From assembly GCA_020832705.1 (NCBI GenBank), contig JAFIEE010000003.1, positions 1 through 60,718 on the forward strand: a stretch of DNA of 60,718 nucleotides. The letters run 5' to 3'. Source of the stretch: Paracoccaceae bacterium. GTDB lineage: Bacteria; Pseudomonadota; Alphaproteobacteria; Rhodobacterales; Rhodobacteraceae. The position numbers and the translations under genes were made by a program. Below are positions 25,382 to 33,752 of this stretch, piece by piece (within the stretch, counting starts at the first letter, position 1; each line of letters opens with the position of its first letter). The notes under the pieces are model-generated. The model was not told where the DNA came from, did no database searches, and was given only the letters and a program-made list of their open reading frames with translations.

Positions 25382-26308
25382 TCAGCCCCCCCGCTCTTCG
25401 CGCCACATGCGCCACAGGAAGAAGGCGATGTAGACCATCATGATCAGGAAGAGCACCACGGCGATGGCCGCGCCATAGCCCATGCGGAACCCGTATTCCG
25501 ACAGCGAGACCTCGAACATGTAATAGGCCAGCACGCGCGAGGACCCGAACGGCCCGCCACTGGTCATCACGCTGACCATGTCGAAGCTGCGCAGCGCGCC
25601 GATCACCGTGACCACCACGGCGATGAAGGTGGCGGGGCGCAATTGCGGGAGGATCACATACCACAGCATCTTCCAGCCCTTCGCGCCATCCAGCCGCGCG
25701 GCCTCGACCTGTTCGGGGTCAACGGCGTTCAGGCCGGTCAGATAGAGGATCATGCAATACGCCACCTGCGGCCAGAGCCCGGCGGCGATGATGCCATAGG
25801 TCACCGTGTTGGGGTTGCCAAGGATGTTGACGGGGCCGAAGCCGAACAGCCCGATCAGCGGATTCAGAAGGCCGATCGAGGGGTTGTAGAACCAGGCAAA
25901 GACCAGCCCGACGACGACCTGGGAGATCACGAAGGGAAAGAAGAACAGCGACTTGTAGAGCCTTATGCCGCGCACCCGCTGGTTCAGGAACAGCGCGATG
26001 AACAGGCCCGCGGGAATGGCCAGAAGATAGAGCACCAGCCAGCGGACATTGTTCCACAGCGAGGTATAGAAGGCCTGATCCTCGAGCAGGCGCTCATAGT
26101 TCCGCAAGCCGATATAGCGAGCCTCGCCCAGACCATCCCAGCGATAGAGGCTGATATGGAAGCTCTGGAAGATCGGCAGGATCACATAGACCGCAAAGAA
26201 CAGGATCCCGGGGGCCAGAAACAGCCAGGGCGCAAGTCGCATCTGGTTGCGGCGCCAGTAGCCGCGCGCGGGCGGCGGGGCGGGTTCGGTGATGATCGGT
26301 GCGGCCAT
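25382..26308 (-). CDS. Sugar ABC transporter permease, MalF type
   Basis: A 308-residue CUT1 permease with six membrane segments. The N-terminal APWLFLAPGILFFAVYVILP segment and the coupling loop VDPEQVEAARLDGAKGWKML mark the family. It forms the membrane channel with the MalG-type protein. It is separated from the substrate-binding protein gene by a terminator-like hairpin, which would explain lower permease expression. Confidence 0.87.
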   Translation of the reverse strand: MAAPIITEPAPPPARGYWRRNQMRLAPWLFLAPGILFFAVYVILPIFQSFHISLYRWDGLGEARYIGLRNYERLLEDQAFYTSLWNNVRWLVLYLLAIPAGLFIALFLNQRVRGIRLYKSLFFFPFVISQVVVGLVFAWFYNPSIGLLNPLIGLFGFGPVNILGNPNTVTYGIIAAGLWPQVAYCMILYLTGLNAVDPEQVEAARLDGAKGWKMLWYVILPQLRPATFIAVVVTVIGALRSFDMVSVMTSGGPFGSSRVLAYYMFEVSLSEYGFRMGYGAAIAVVLFLIMMVYIAFFLWRMWREERGG

Positions 26309-26330
26309 GGGTCAGCCCGTCTTGTCGCGG

Positions 26331-26366
26331 AAAAACCAGCCGGGGCAGCCCGAAGACCGCCCCGGC
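26331..26366 (-). terminator. Intrinsic terminator after the sugar-binding protein gene
   Basis: On the minus strand an 8-bp stem (GCCGGGGC / GCCCCGGC) with a 12-base loop is followed 4 bases later by TTTTT. It begins 15 bases after the binding-protein stop codon. It probably ends a fraction of transcripts, leaving reduced read-through into the permeases. Confidence 0.7.
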
Positions 26367-26381
26367 GGCGGGAGGAGCCCG

Positions 26382-27629
26382 TCAGTCCTCGAGGATGCGC
26401 TGGCGCACGCTTTCCAGCCGGTTCAGGATCGCGTCCAGGTTGTCGGGCATGACCATGAACTCCTGGAAACCCTCCATCCCGGCCGAAGCCATCTCGGCAT
26501 CGGCATCGCGGTCGAAGAACTGCGCGATACCGCCGGTGGCGTTGGACAGCATCTCGAATCCCGCCTGGATGAACTTGTCATCGGCGACGGTTGCGTTGCG
26601 GTTGATCGGCAACTGTCCTAGGACCTCGTTCACGATGGTCTGGTTTTCGGCGCTGGCGACATAGCGCAGGAACTCGCGCGCGGCTTCCTTGTTCTGCGCC
26701 TGGGCGGGAATGTGCAGCGTGTCGGTGGGGGCGTCTTCGGCCTTGGGGATGCCGGGGGTGATTTCCGGAAACTGGTAGAAGCCCAGCTGGTCGTCGGTCA
26801 TGCCCGCATCGCGCAGCGGCTCGACCAGGAAATTCCCCATCAGATAGGCGGCGGCCTGACCGTTCACCAGATAGGGCTGCGCCTCCTGCCAGGTATAGGC
26901 GGTGTGATTGTCGATGAAGGCGCCCATGTCAATCAGCGTCCGCCAGTTGGCGAAGGTCTCGCGCACGCGGTCGTCGGTCCAGGGGATCTCGTTCGCGGTC
27001 AGGGCCATGTGGAAGTCATAGCCATGGGTGCGCAGGTTCAGGTAATCGAACCAGCCGCCCGCGGTCCACAGGAAGCGCGTGCCGATGGTGTAGCACTTGC
27101 GCCCGGAATCGAGGATCGCCTGACAGTTGGCGATTTCTTCCTCCCAGGTTGCGGCCGGGGTCAGGCCGAGTTCCTCGTAGATGTCCGCGCGATAATAGAT
27201 ACCCCACTGGTAATAGGTGTAGGGCACGCCCCATTGCCTGCCGTCCAGCGTGAGCGCCGGGCGGGTCGAGGCCAGCTCTTCGCCCATCGGCCCGTCCCAG
27301 AGGTCCGAGACATCCTCGAACAGCCCGGCATTGACGTAAGGACGCATCCGGTTGCCCGCATACCAGCCGTTCACGTCCGGCGCGTTCGCGGTCAGGTAGT
27401 TGCGGATCTGGGTCTTGTTGGCCTCGCGGTCGATCAGCGTCAGTTCGATGTTCAGGTTCGGGTGCATCTCCTGAAACCGCTCGACCATCCCTTCGATGGC
27501 GGCGCGGGGCGCGGGGTTCTGGTCATTGAAGAAGATGCGCAGATCGCCGGTCAGTTCGGCGCTGGCGGGTCCGGCAAGCGCCGTCGTCATGGCAAGCGCG
27601 GCCGCCGCGCCCGTGAGTGTGAACCGCAT
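26382..27629 (-). CDS. Sugar ABC transporter substrate-binding protein
   Basis: A 415-residue family 1 extracellular solute-binding protein. It has a Sec signal peptide (LTGAAAALAMTTALAGPASA) cleaved at about residue 24. Later landmarks are LTLIDREANKTQIRNYL, FYQFPEITPG and AREFLRYVAS. The periplasmic protein captures the galactoside. The ATG at 27629 has GGAGG at ideal spacing, so I prefer it to the Met at 27653. This is the first gene of the ten-gene minus-strand galactoside operon. Confidence 0.88.
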   Translation of the reverse strand: MRFTLTGAAAALAMTTALAGPASAELTGDLRIFFNDQNPAPRAAIEGMVERFQEMHPNLNIELTLIDREANKTQIRNYLTANAPDVNGWYAGNRMRPYVNAGLFEDVSDLWDGPMGEELASTRPALTLDGRQWGVPYTYYQWGIYYRADIYEELGLTPAATWEEEIANCQAILDSGRKCYTIGTRFLWTAGGWFDYLNLRTHGYDFHMALTANEIPWTDDRVRETFANWRTLIDMGAFIDNHTAYTWQEAQPYLVNGQAAAYLMGNFLVEPLRDAGMTDDQLGFYQFPEITPGIPKAEDAPTDTLHIPAQAQNKEAAREFLRYVASAENQTIVNEVLGQLPINRNATVADDKFIQAGFEMLSNATGGIAQFFDRDADAEMASAGMEGFQEFMVMPDNLDAILNRLESVRQRILED

Positions 27630-27665
27630 GTTTTCCTCCCTTGCAGGTTTCACTATTCGGAACTT

Positions 27666-27684
27666 GTTTTTACATATTGAAAAC
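27666..27684. promoter_or_regulatory. Imperfect palindrome, candidate IclR operator
   Basis: GTTTTTA-CATAT-TGAAAAC is a 19-bp inverted repeat with one mismatch in 7-base arms. It lies 37 bases before the binding-protein ATG and 82 bases before the divergent IclR gene, in the only AT-rich part of this gap. It is the best operator candidate for the IclR protein. Confidence 0.45.
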
Positions 27685-27766
27685 GATGGGGCGACTCGCT
27701 ACGCTTTGTCAAGAATTGTTTGCGCTCACGAACACGCGCTTGCGAACTGGCGCACGATTGGGGGGA

Positions 27767-28579
27767 ATGATGGCCGCAAGTCCCGCCGCAGATGGCACGG
27801 TGGCCAAGGCGCTGGAGGTGCTCGACCTTGTCGCGGCGCACGCGCGACCCGTGCGCTTCTCGGACCTGCTGTCGCAAAGCCCCTACCCCAAGGCCACGCT
27901 CTACCGACTGCTGCAGACACTGGTGGCGCAAGGGATGCTGTCCCATGACCCCGTCAGCGGCTGCTATTCTATGGGCATGCGGCTGGTTCGTCTGGCGCAT
28001 GTGGCCTGGCAGCAAAGTTCGCTGGCGCCCATCGCGCGGCCGCATCTGGACCGGCTGTCGGATCATGTGGGAGAGACGGTGCATCTGGCGCAACTGGACA
28101 ATGCGCAGGTGCTCTATGTCGACAAGCGCAATGCCCGCGACCCGGTGCAGATGTTTTCGCAGGCGGGCAAGGTGGGGCCGGCCTATTGCACCGGTGTCGG
28201 CAAGGCGATGCTGGCATTCACCCCTGACGCGCAACTGCCGGGACTGCTGGCGCAGCAAAGCTGGCACGCCTTCACCGGCAACACCCTGACCACGCCCGAA
28301 TCGTTCATGGCGGAAATCGCGGTGATCCGCGCCCGCGGCTATGCCTTCGACGACGAGGAGCACGAGCCGGGCATCATCTGCATCGCCCTGCCGATCCTGT
28401 CGGCGGGCGGGCAGGTTCTGGGCGCGCTGTCCGTCACCTCGACCACCGCGCGCACCAGCCTGGGCGATCTGGAAAAACTTGCCCCCGTCATCGGCGAGAT
28501 CGCGCAGACGGTCGCCACCGAAGCCGAAAACTGGCGCTTCCCCGAAGACAGCCCCCCCCGCACACGAAAGAGGGCCTGA
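27767..28579 (+). CDS. IclR-family transcriptional regulator of the galactoside genes
   Basis: A 270-residue IclR protein. The winged helix lies at about residues 10-65, with [22 protein letters not shown] as the helix-turn-helix. The ligand-binding domain has the [34 protein letters not shown] and [19 protein letters not shown] segments typical of IclR. The start at 27767 follows a GGGGGG run and removes a spurious upstream extension. The gene is divergent from the transporter/catabolic operon and only 2 bases from the ATPase gene, so it probably controls both. A galactose pathway intermediate is a likely ligand. Confidence 0.87.
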   Translation: MMAASPAADGTVAKALEVLDLVAAHARPVRFSDLLSQSPYPKATLYRLLQTLVAQGMLSHDPVSGCYSMGMRLVRLAHVAWQQSSLAPIARPHLDRLSDHVGETVHLAQLDNAQVLYVDKRNARDPVQMFSQAGKVGPAYCTGVGKAMLAFTPDAQLPGLLAQQSWHAFTGNTLTTPESFMAEIAVIRARGYAFDDEEHEPGIICIALPILSAGGQVLGALSVTSTTARTSLGDLEKLAPVIGEIAQTVATEAENWRFPEDSPPRTRKRA

Positions 28580-28581
28580 CC

Positions 28582-29634
28582 ATGTCCGGTGTCAACCTGC
28601 AGAACGTGACCAAGAAGTACGGCGAAACCCAGGTTATTCACGGCGTCGATCTGGGCATCGCGCCGGGCGAGTTCTGCGTTTTCGTCGGCCCCTCGGGCTG
28701 TGGCAAGTCCACGCTGCTGCGGATGATCGCGGGGCTGGAGGAAACCACCAGCGGCGAAATCCGCATCGGCGCGCGCGATGTCACCCGGCTGGACCCGGCG
28801 CAGCGCGGGGTGGCGATGGTGTTCCAGACCTATGCGCTTTACCCGCACATGACCGTGGCCGAGAACATGGGCTTCGGGCTGAAGATGAACGGCCACCCGA
28901 AGGCAGAGATCCGCGAAAAGGTCGCGAAAGCCGCCGACATTCTGCGCCTGAACGACTACCTGACCCGCAAGCCCAAGGCCCTTTCGGGCGGGCAGCGCCA
29001 GCGCGTGGCGATTGGCCGGGCCATCGTGCGCGGGCCGGAGGTGTTCCTGTTCGATGAACCGCTTTCGAACCTCGATGCCGAATTGCGCGTCGAAATGCGG
29101 GTGGAGATTGCGCGCCTGCACCGCGAGATCGGCGCCACGATGATCTATGTCACCCATGATCAGGTCGAGGCGATGACGCTGGCCGACAAGATCGTGGTGC
29201 TGCGCGGCGGCCGGGTGGAGCAGACCGGCGCGCCGCTGGACCTGTATCGTGACCCCGACAACCTGTTCGTGGCCGGGTTCATCGGCTCTCCGGCAATGAA
29301 CCTGATCCCGGCCCGCGCGGTCGAGGGCGGCGTGCAAGCCGCCGCGCTGGGCCCCGATGTGGTTCCCTGCCGCCCGCCGGCGCACGGGGCGGACCTGATG
29401 CTGGGTTTCCGGCCGCAGGACGCCGAGATCATCCCGGGCGATACCCACACGGTCGAGATTACCGAGGCGCTCGGCGGGGTGTCCTTTGTCCATTGCGCGC
29501 ACAGGGGCGCCCCCAAGCTGGTGATCGAAACCAAGGGCACCCATGTCGAAAGTCCCGGCGCCGGGATCGCGCTGCGCATTGCACCGGAAAGCATGTTCTT
29601 CTTCGATCCGGCCTCGGGCAGGCGGCTGCGATAG
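28582..29634 (+). CDS. Sugar ABC transporter ATP-binding protein, UgpC/MsmX type
   Basis: A 350-residue ATPase with Walker [10 protein letters not shown] (about 36-44), Q-loop [13 protein letters not shown], signature LSGGQRQRV, Walker [13 protein letters not shown] and a C-terminal OB-like regulatory domain ([11 protein letters not shown]). The [12 protein letters not shown] sequence marks the MalK/UgpC/MsmX group. It energises the permeases encoded in the divergent operon. Being co-transcribed with the regulator rather than with the permeases is slightly unusual but occurs in this bacterial group. Confidence 0.88.
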   Translation: MSGVNLQNVTKKYGETQVIHGVDLGIAPGEFCVFVGPSGCGKSTLLRMIAGLEETTSGEIRIGARDVTRLDPAQRGVAMVFQTYALYPHMTVAENMGFGLKMNGHPKAEIREKVAKAADILRLNDYLTRKPKALSGGQRQRVAIGRAIVRGPEVFLFDEPLSNLDAELRVEMRVEIARLHREIGATMIYVTHDQVEAMTLADKIVVLRGGRVEQTGAPLDLYRDPDNLFVAGFIGSPAMNLIPARAVEGGVQAAALGPDVVPCRPPAHGADLMLGFRPQDAEIIPGDTHTVEITEALGGVSFVHCAHRGAPKLVIETKGTHVESPGAGIALRIAPESMFFFDPASGRRLR

Positions 29635-29755
29635 GGACACTGGCCCCACCGGTGCACCCTGCAGCCGGCGGCGATATCGGCCAGGGCCAGGTCGCCGCGC
29701 AAGTCGGCACCGTGGCGCGCAGAGGTCATCCGGTCGTGCCGAACGCGGCGCACCG

Positions 29756-30331
29756 TCACCTGTGCGGGGGCGCGGTCTGGCTGCGCGCCCTGCCCTGGCC
29801 CGCTGCGGGGCGGAACGCCGCGCACTGCGCCGGGTCGGTTTCGATCCGCGCCGCGCCGATCAGGTCCAGGCAATAGGGCACCGCGGCAAAGACTGCCCTC
29901 AGGCAGGTGGCGATTGCGGCGGGATTTCCCGGCAGCGTGATGAGCAGCGTCTGCCCGCGCACGCCTGCACCCTGGCGCGACAGGATCGCCGTGGGCACCT
30001 CGGCCAGCGAGGCACGGCGCATTGCCTCGCCAAAGCCCGGCAAGTCGAAATCGATCACATCGGCCAGCGCCTCGGGGGTGCGGTCACGCGGCGCGGGGCC
30101 GGTGCCACCGGTGACCAGCACCAGATCGGCACCCGCCCCGGCCAGCGCACGCAGCGCGCTGGCAACGCTTTCGCGCCCGTCAGGGACGATCTGGCGGGTG
30201 ATGCTGATCTCCGAGGTGATGAGCGCGCGCAGCCAGTCCTCTGCCGCGGGGCCGCCCCGGTCGGCGTATGCGCCGCGCGCAGCCCGGTCCGAGACCGTCA
30301 GGATCGCGATGCGCGCGGCCTCAGACGGCAT
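29756..30331 (-). CDS. mogA: Molybdopterin adenylyltransferase, MogA/MoaB type
   Basis: A 191-residue MoCF-domain protein. Landmarks are ILTVSDRAARGAYADRGGP at the N-terminus, VLVTGGTGPAPRDRTPEAL (the MPT-binding TGGTG loop, about residue 70) and LITLPGNPAAI. It adenylates molybdopterin before molybdate insertion by MoeA. The start at 30331 overlaps the DUF2478 gene by 11 bases, so both depend on the promoter with an FNR box at 30890. Its product supports the NarG molybdenum cofactor. The C-terminal 25 residues look unconserved. Confidence 0.85.
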   Translation of the reverse strand: MPSEAARIAILTVSDRAARGAYADRGGPAAEDWLRALITSEISITRQIVPDGRESVASALRALAGAGADLVLVTGGTGPAPRDRTPEALADVIDFDLPGFGEAMRRASLAEVPTAILSRQGAGVRGQTLLITLPGNPAAIATCLRAVFAAVPYCLDLIGAARIETDPAQCAAFRPAAGQGRARSQTAPPHR

Positions 30332-30830
30332 TGACAAGCCCCGCCCGCAGGCACCAGTCGGCGACCTGCGCGCAATCGACCGGCAGCGGCTGCGCCATGC
30401 CATCGGCGAAGCCCTCGAACCCGGGCATGTTCAGGCGGTTGACCCCCACCAGCACGGGGACATCGGCAAGAAGCGCCGCACCGATCAGGGGCGCAAAGCC
30501 GCCGCCCTCGGCCTCGGTCTTGCCGAACTTGTTGATGATCAGCAACTCTGCCCCCGGGAGCGCGGCCTCGCTCAGGGCAACGGCCTGCGTCAGCGCGCCG
30601 GTATCGAGCGTGCACCCGCGCGCCAAAGCGCCGCGATCCTCGCTGATGCGCAGCACCTCGCCCGTGGCCAGCAGGCGCAGGTCCATGTCGCATTTGCGCC
30701 GGTCGGCGCGGGCGATGTTGGTCTGCACCACGCCACAGAGCCGCAGACGCCCGTTCAGGCGCGCTGCCACCTGGGCCAGGAAGCGATCATTCGCGCCGCG
30801 CCCCGGCAGACTGACATATCCGAGCTTCAT
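30321..30830 (-). CDS. DUF2478-domain protein (nucleoside-triphosphatase-like)
   Basis: A 169-residue protein resembling DUF2478 members, which are often found beside molybdenum cofactor or molybdate transport genes. Visible segments include CGVVQTNIARADRRKCDMDLRLL, LLIINKFGKTEAEGGGF and VPVLVGVNRLNMPGFEGFA; the NKFGKxE motif is typical. I prefer the ATG at 30830; an in-phase TTG lies 9 bases upstream but too close to the GGGG. It is coupled to mogA by overlap. The biochemical role is unknown, though a GTP-dependent step in molybdenum handling is often suggested for this family. Confidence 0.7.
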   Translation of the reverse strand: MKLGYVSLPGRGANDRFLAQVAARLNGRLRLCGVVQTNIARADRRKCDMDLRLLATGEVLRISEDRGALARGCTLDTGALTQAVALSEAALPGAELLIINKFGKTEAEGGGFAPLIGAALLADVPVLVGVNRLNMPGFEGFADGMAQPLPVDCAQVADWCLRAGLVNAV

Positions 30831-30889
30831 CGCATCCAATCCCCTGTGACGCTCCGGGTTCCGTCTAGCGCGGGTGGCGCATGCCCGCC

Positions 30890-30903
30890 TTGATACATAT
30901 CAA
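30890..30903. promoter_or_regulatory. Perfect FNR box upstream of DUF2478-mogA
   Basis: TTGATACATATCAA matches the FNR consensus TTGAT-N4-ATCAA exactly. Its centre is 66 bases before the DUF2478 ATG, so placing it at -41.5 would give a leader of about 25 bases. This predicts anaerobic activation by an FNR/NarR-type regulator. Confidence 0.75.
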
Positions 30904-30989
30904 TTATAGACATTTGCCTCGGGCCATTAATACATGTTCAATATGCCAGCATGGGATCAGATCATCGCGCAAGATTTGATAATTGTTAA

Positions 30990-32258
30990 TCATAGCGGCA
31001 AAACCTCGACCATCGCGCCCGCGGGCAGGGCTTCGGCCTCGGCGGGGATCATCACCAGTGCATCGGCCTGCGCGAGTTGCGCGATGCGGTGCGACCCCGT
31101 GCCTTCCAGAGAGCAGACACGCAGAACCCCGCGCGCGTCATGGCCCAGTTGCTGCGCGGGGCGGAATTCGCACCGGCCCGGCTTGTGGCGGAGCGGCGCG
31201 GTCAGGGTGGCCAGGGTCTTGGCCGGGCCGGGCCGGGCGATCCCGGCCATGGCCTGTGCCAGAACCTGCCCCACCACATGCCAGGTCACGAAGGCCGCGA
31301 CCGGGTTTCCGGGCAGGCCCAGCCACAGCGCGCCGCCCACCTGCCCGATGCTCAGCGGCTTGCCCGGTTTCATCGCCAGCTTCATCACATGGGTCCGCCC
31401 GCCAAGGCTGTCGATCACGCGCCGCAGATGATCCTCGTCCCCGACCGAAACCCCGCCGGTGGTGATCACGATGTCCGCGTCACGCGCGGCACCTGCGACC
31501 GCGGCGCGCAGTGCAGCCGGGTCATCGGCGCAGGCGAGCATGATCGACGGCGCAATCCAGGGCTGCGCCAGCGCCGCCGCCAGCATCGCGGCATTGGCGT
31601 TCCAGATCTGACCGGGGCGCAGCGGGGCGCCGGGGCGCACAAGCTCGCTGCCCGAACTGATCACCGCCACGCGCAGGCGGCGGGTGACGGCCACATCCCC
31701 CGCGCCACTGCCCGCAAGCGCCGCAATCGCCCGCGCGCCCAGCAGTCCGCCCGCAGCCAGCAGCGGCGCGCACTGCGCCACGTCCTCGCCCGCGCGGCGG
31801 ATGTTCTGGCCGGGACGCGGCCGGGAGGTGATGGCGATATGGCCCTCGCGGTGCGTGACCTGCTCCTGCGGGATCACGGCATCCGCCCCGGCGGGCAACG
31901 GAGCCCCCGTCAGGATGCGCAGCGCCGCCCCGAGCGGCACGCGGTCGGCCGCATCGCCTGCCCGCACGCGCCCGGCCACCGGCAACCGCCATGGACCCGG
32001 CCCGAGCAGGTCCGTCAGACGCAGCGCATAACCATCCATGGCCACGTTATCAAAGAGCGGCAGCGGCACCGGGGCGGCCACGTCCCGCGCCAGCACCCGG
32101 CCCACCGCTTGCGCAAGCGGCAGATACTCGACCGCTGTAACGGAGCGCAGCACGGCCAGCCCGGTCGCGATGGCGGCATCGACCGGGACCAGCCCCGCCG
32201 CCGCATCGCAACCGCAGGCGACGGGATCGGGCTGCGGAAGGGTCGGATGAATGGTCAT
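30990..32258 (-). CDS. moeA: Molybdopterin molybdenumtransferase MoeA
   Basis: A 422-residue MoeA. The order is the N-terminal LPLAQAVGRVLARDV and PLPLFDNVAMDGYALR segments, AGDAADRVPLGAALRILTGAPLP with VTHREGHI, then VISSGSELVRPG and the MPT-binding DIVITTGGVSVGDEDH loop, and the C-terminal LPGNPVAAFVTWHVV. It inserts molybdate into adenylated molybdopterin. It sits 15 bases after the hemerythrin gene at the end of the nar operon, so cofactor insertion is co-expressed with nitrate reductase. The function is well supported. Confidence 0.92.
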   Translation of the reverse strand: MTIHPTLPQPDPVACGCDAAAGLVPVDAAIATGLAVLRSVTAVEYLPLAQAVGRVLARDVAAPVPLPLFDNVAMDGYALRLTDLLGPGPWRLPVAGRVRAGDAADRVPLGAALRILTGAPLPAGADAVIPQEQVTHREGHIAITSRPRPGQNIRRAGEDVAQCAPLLAAGGLLGARAIAALAGSGAGDVAVTRRLRVAVISSGSELVRPGAPLRPGQIWNANAAMLAAALAQPWIAPSIMLACADDPAALRAAVAGAARDADIVITTGGVSVGDEDHLRRVIDSLGGRTHVMKLAMKPGKPLSIGQVGGALWLGLPGNPVAAFVTWHVVGQVLAQAMAGIARPGPAKTLATLTAPLRHKPGRCEFRPAQQLGHDARGVLRVCSLEGTGSHRIAQLAQADALVMIPAEAEALPAGAMVEVLPL

Positions 32259-32273
32259 GGCATCGCTCCGGTG

Positions 32274-32915
32274 TCAGGTGGGTTTCAGGCGCGCCAATGC
32301 GCGGGCGCAAGCGGTGTCAGGGTCCGCCCCTCGTGCGCGGCGCGCGCAGATTTCGGCCATCAGCGCGCGCTTGTCCGCCCCTGTCAGGCGCAGGCGCGCC
32401 AGCGGCAGCAGGATCGCGTTCTCGACGATCAGATGCCGACGCCGTGCGGTAGCGACCCGGCGCAGCGTCGCGCGGGCTTCGGCCGTCGGCAGGGCGCCTT
32501 CGGCCAGGCAGGCCAGCATCGGTGCCAGCAACCCGAAGACCTGTTCCTCGACCTCGTGCTCGCGCGAAAGACGGGTGAGCGTGACCTCGAGATCGTCCTC
32601 GGGCCGGGCGCAGGCGCGCAGGCGCGGAAACAGGCTCTGCTCTTCGTCCGCGACATGCAGCGGCACGTCGCGGCACAGGCTGGCCAGCAGCGACCGGGCC
32701 AGTTCCGGGCGCGGGGCGTCGGTGGCGGCCAGAAGGTCCATGTCGGCACATAACTGGCGCTGGCTGAGGTGCTCCTCATAGAGCGCCTCGATGGGGCATT
32801 CGTCGGCACGCAGGCGCGGTGGCGCGGCGCGCGCGCCGCGGGCCGTGCCCATGTCGCGGTCAAGCGGGCCTGGCCCCTGCCCCTTCTTGCCCCCGGATAT
32901 GACCACCGGTTTCAT
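32274..32915 (-). CDS. Hemerythrin HHE-domain protein in the nar operon
   Basis: A 213-residue helical protein. The His/Glu pattern (LYEEHLSQRQLCADMDLL, PLHVADEEQSLFPRL, SREHEVEEQVFGLLAPML, RRHLIVENAILLPLARLR) fits the hemerythrin cation-binding domain, with at least four metal-ligand His at helix spacing plus carboxylates. Such diiron proteins bind O2 or NO or aid iron-centre repair. Position between the PpiC foldase and moeA, 5 bases after the former, suggests a nitrosative-stress or assembly role for nitrate reductase; this is inference. The first 40 residues look disordered; a Met at 32852 is an alternative start. Confidence 0.75.
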   Translation of the reverse strand: MKPVVISGGKKGQGPGPLDRDMGTARGARAAPPRLRADECPIEALYEEHLSQRQLCADMDLLAATDAPRPELARSLLASLCRDVPLHVADEEQSLFPRLRACARPEDDLEVTLTRLSREHEVEEQVFGLLAPMLACLAEGALPTAEARATLRRVATARRRHLIVENAILLPLARLRLTGADKRALMAEICARRARGADPDTACARALARLKPT

Positions 32916-32920
32916 GGCCT

Positions 32921-33700
32921 TCAGGCCGCCTGGAAGCGGACGCCTTCGACCCTGGCCCCGGCCAGAAGATCGGCTGCGAAACGCGCCGCCGCCCGTGCCC
33001 AGGCGGCCTTGGCCTGCGCCGCGCGCAGCCGTGGCAGCACCACCTCGAAGGGCAGCACATCGCCGCGCGCGCAGGCGTCCAGCCGGATCAGATGCAGTCC
33101 GAAACGGGTTTCCACCGGTGCGCTGATCTGGCCTTCGTGCAGGGTGCTCAGCGCGGCCTCGAACTCGGGCACGGTGTCGCCCGCCGAAAGCTGGCCCAGA
33201 AGCCCGCCATTATCCCTTGACGAGCAGGCGGAATGGCTGCGCGCCATGTCGCCGAAACGGCGCGGATCGGTGCGCAACTCGGCCAGCACGCTTTCGGCAC
33301 GGGCGCGCAGGGCGGCCATGTCGTCCTGGCGCGCGAACAGGATATGCGCGGCCTCGTAGAGCGCGGGCGCGCGGAACCGGTCCGGGTCGGCGTCATAGAT
33401 CGCCCGTAATTCGGCGTCCCTCGCAGGGGCGCTTCGGATGGACTGATCGCAAAGCTGGCGGATCAGCGCCTCCTCGTCGGTTTCCACCTGGCCCGGCGCC
33501 ACTTCCGCCGGGTCCGGGGTCAGGCCGCGTTTGCGGGCTTCCTGCAGCATCACCTCGCGCAGGGCCAGCGCGCGGGCGGCGGCTTTCCACGCCAGGCCCG
33601 GCTTGTTCTTCGGGGCCGGGTGGTTCTGGGCCTCGGCGGCGATGCGCTCGGCCGATATTTCCACGCCGTTCACATAGACCGGCGGCAAGAGCGGTTTCAT
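32921..33700 (-). CDS. PpiC-type peptidyl-prolyl isomerase of the nar cluster
   Basis: A 259-residue parvulin-type isomerase. The N-terminal helical part (WKAAARALALREVMLQEARKRG) precedes the rotamase domain, recognised by AAHILFARQDDM, FGDMARSHSACSSRDNGGLLG, PEFEAALSTLHEGQISAPVE and FGLHLIRLD. It has no signal peptide, so it should act in the cytoplasm, unlike periplasmic SurA/PrsA. That fits folding of NarG/NarH before membrane docking. A similar PpiC gene follows narI in Pseudomonas nar clusters. I prefer the ATG at 33700, with GGAG 6 bases before it, to the ATG at 33706. Confidence 0.82.
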   Translation of the reverse strand: MKPLLPPVYVNGVEISAERIAAEAQNHPAPKNKPGLAWKAAARALALREVMLQEARKRGLTPDPAEVAPGQVETDEEALIRQLCDQSIRSAPARDAELRAIYDADPDRFRAPALYEAAHILFARQDDMAALRARAESVLAELRTDPRRFGDMARSHSACSSRDNGGLLGQLSAGDTVPEFEAALSTLHEGQISAPVETRFGLHLIRLDACARGDVLPFEVVLPRLRAAQAKAAWARAAARFAADLLAGARVEGVRFQAA

Positions 33701-33752
33701 GTCCATCTCCGGGGTTGAAGGGGCGCGCGCGGCACGCACGCGCCCGCTGTTG

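Noticed and set aside
30976-30989. A second FNR box (TTGAT-N4-GTTAA) at the moeA stop codon
   Set aside because: Only one half matches well and it lies far from any start; kept only as a remark beside the perfect box at 30890.
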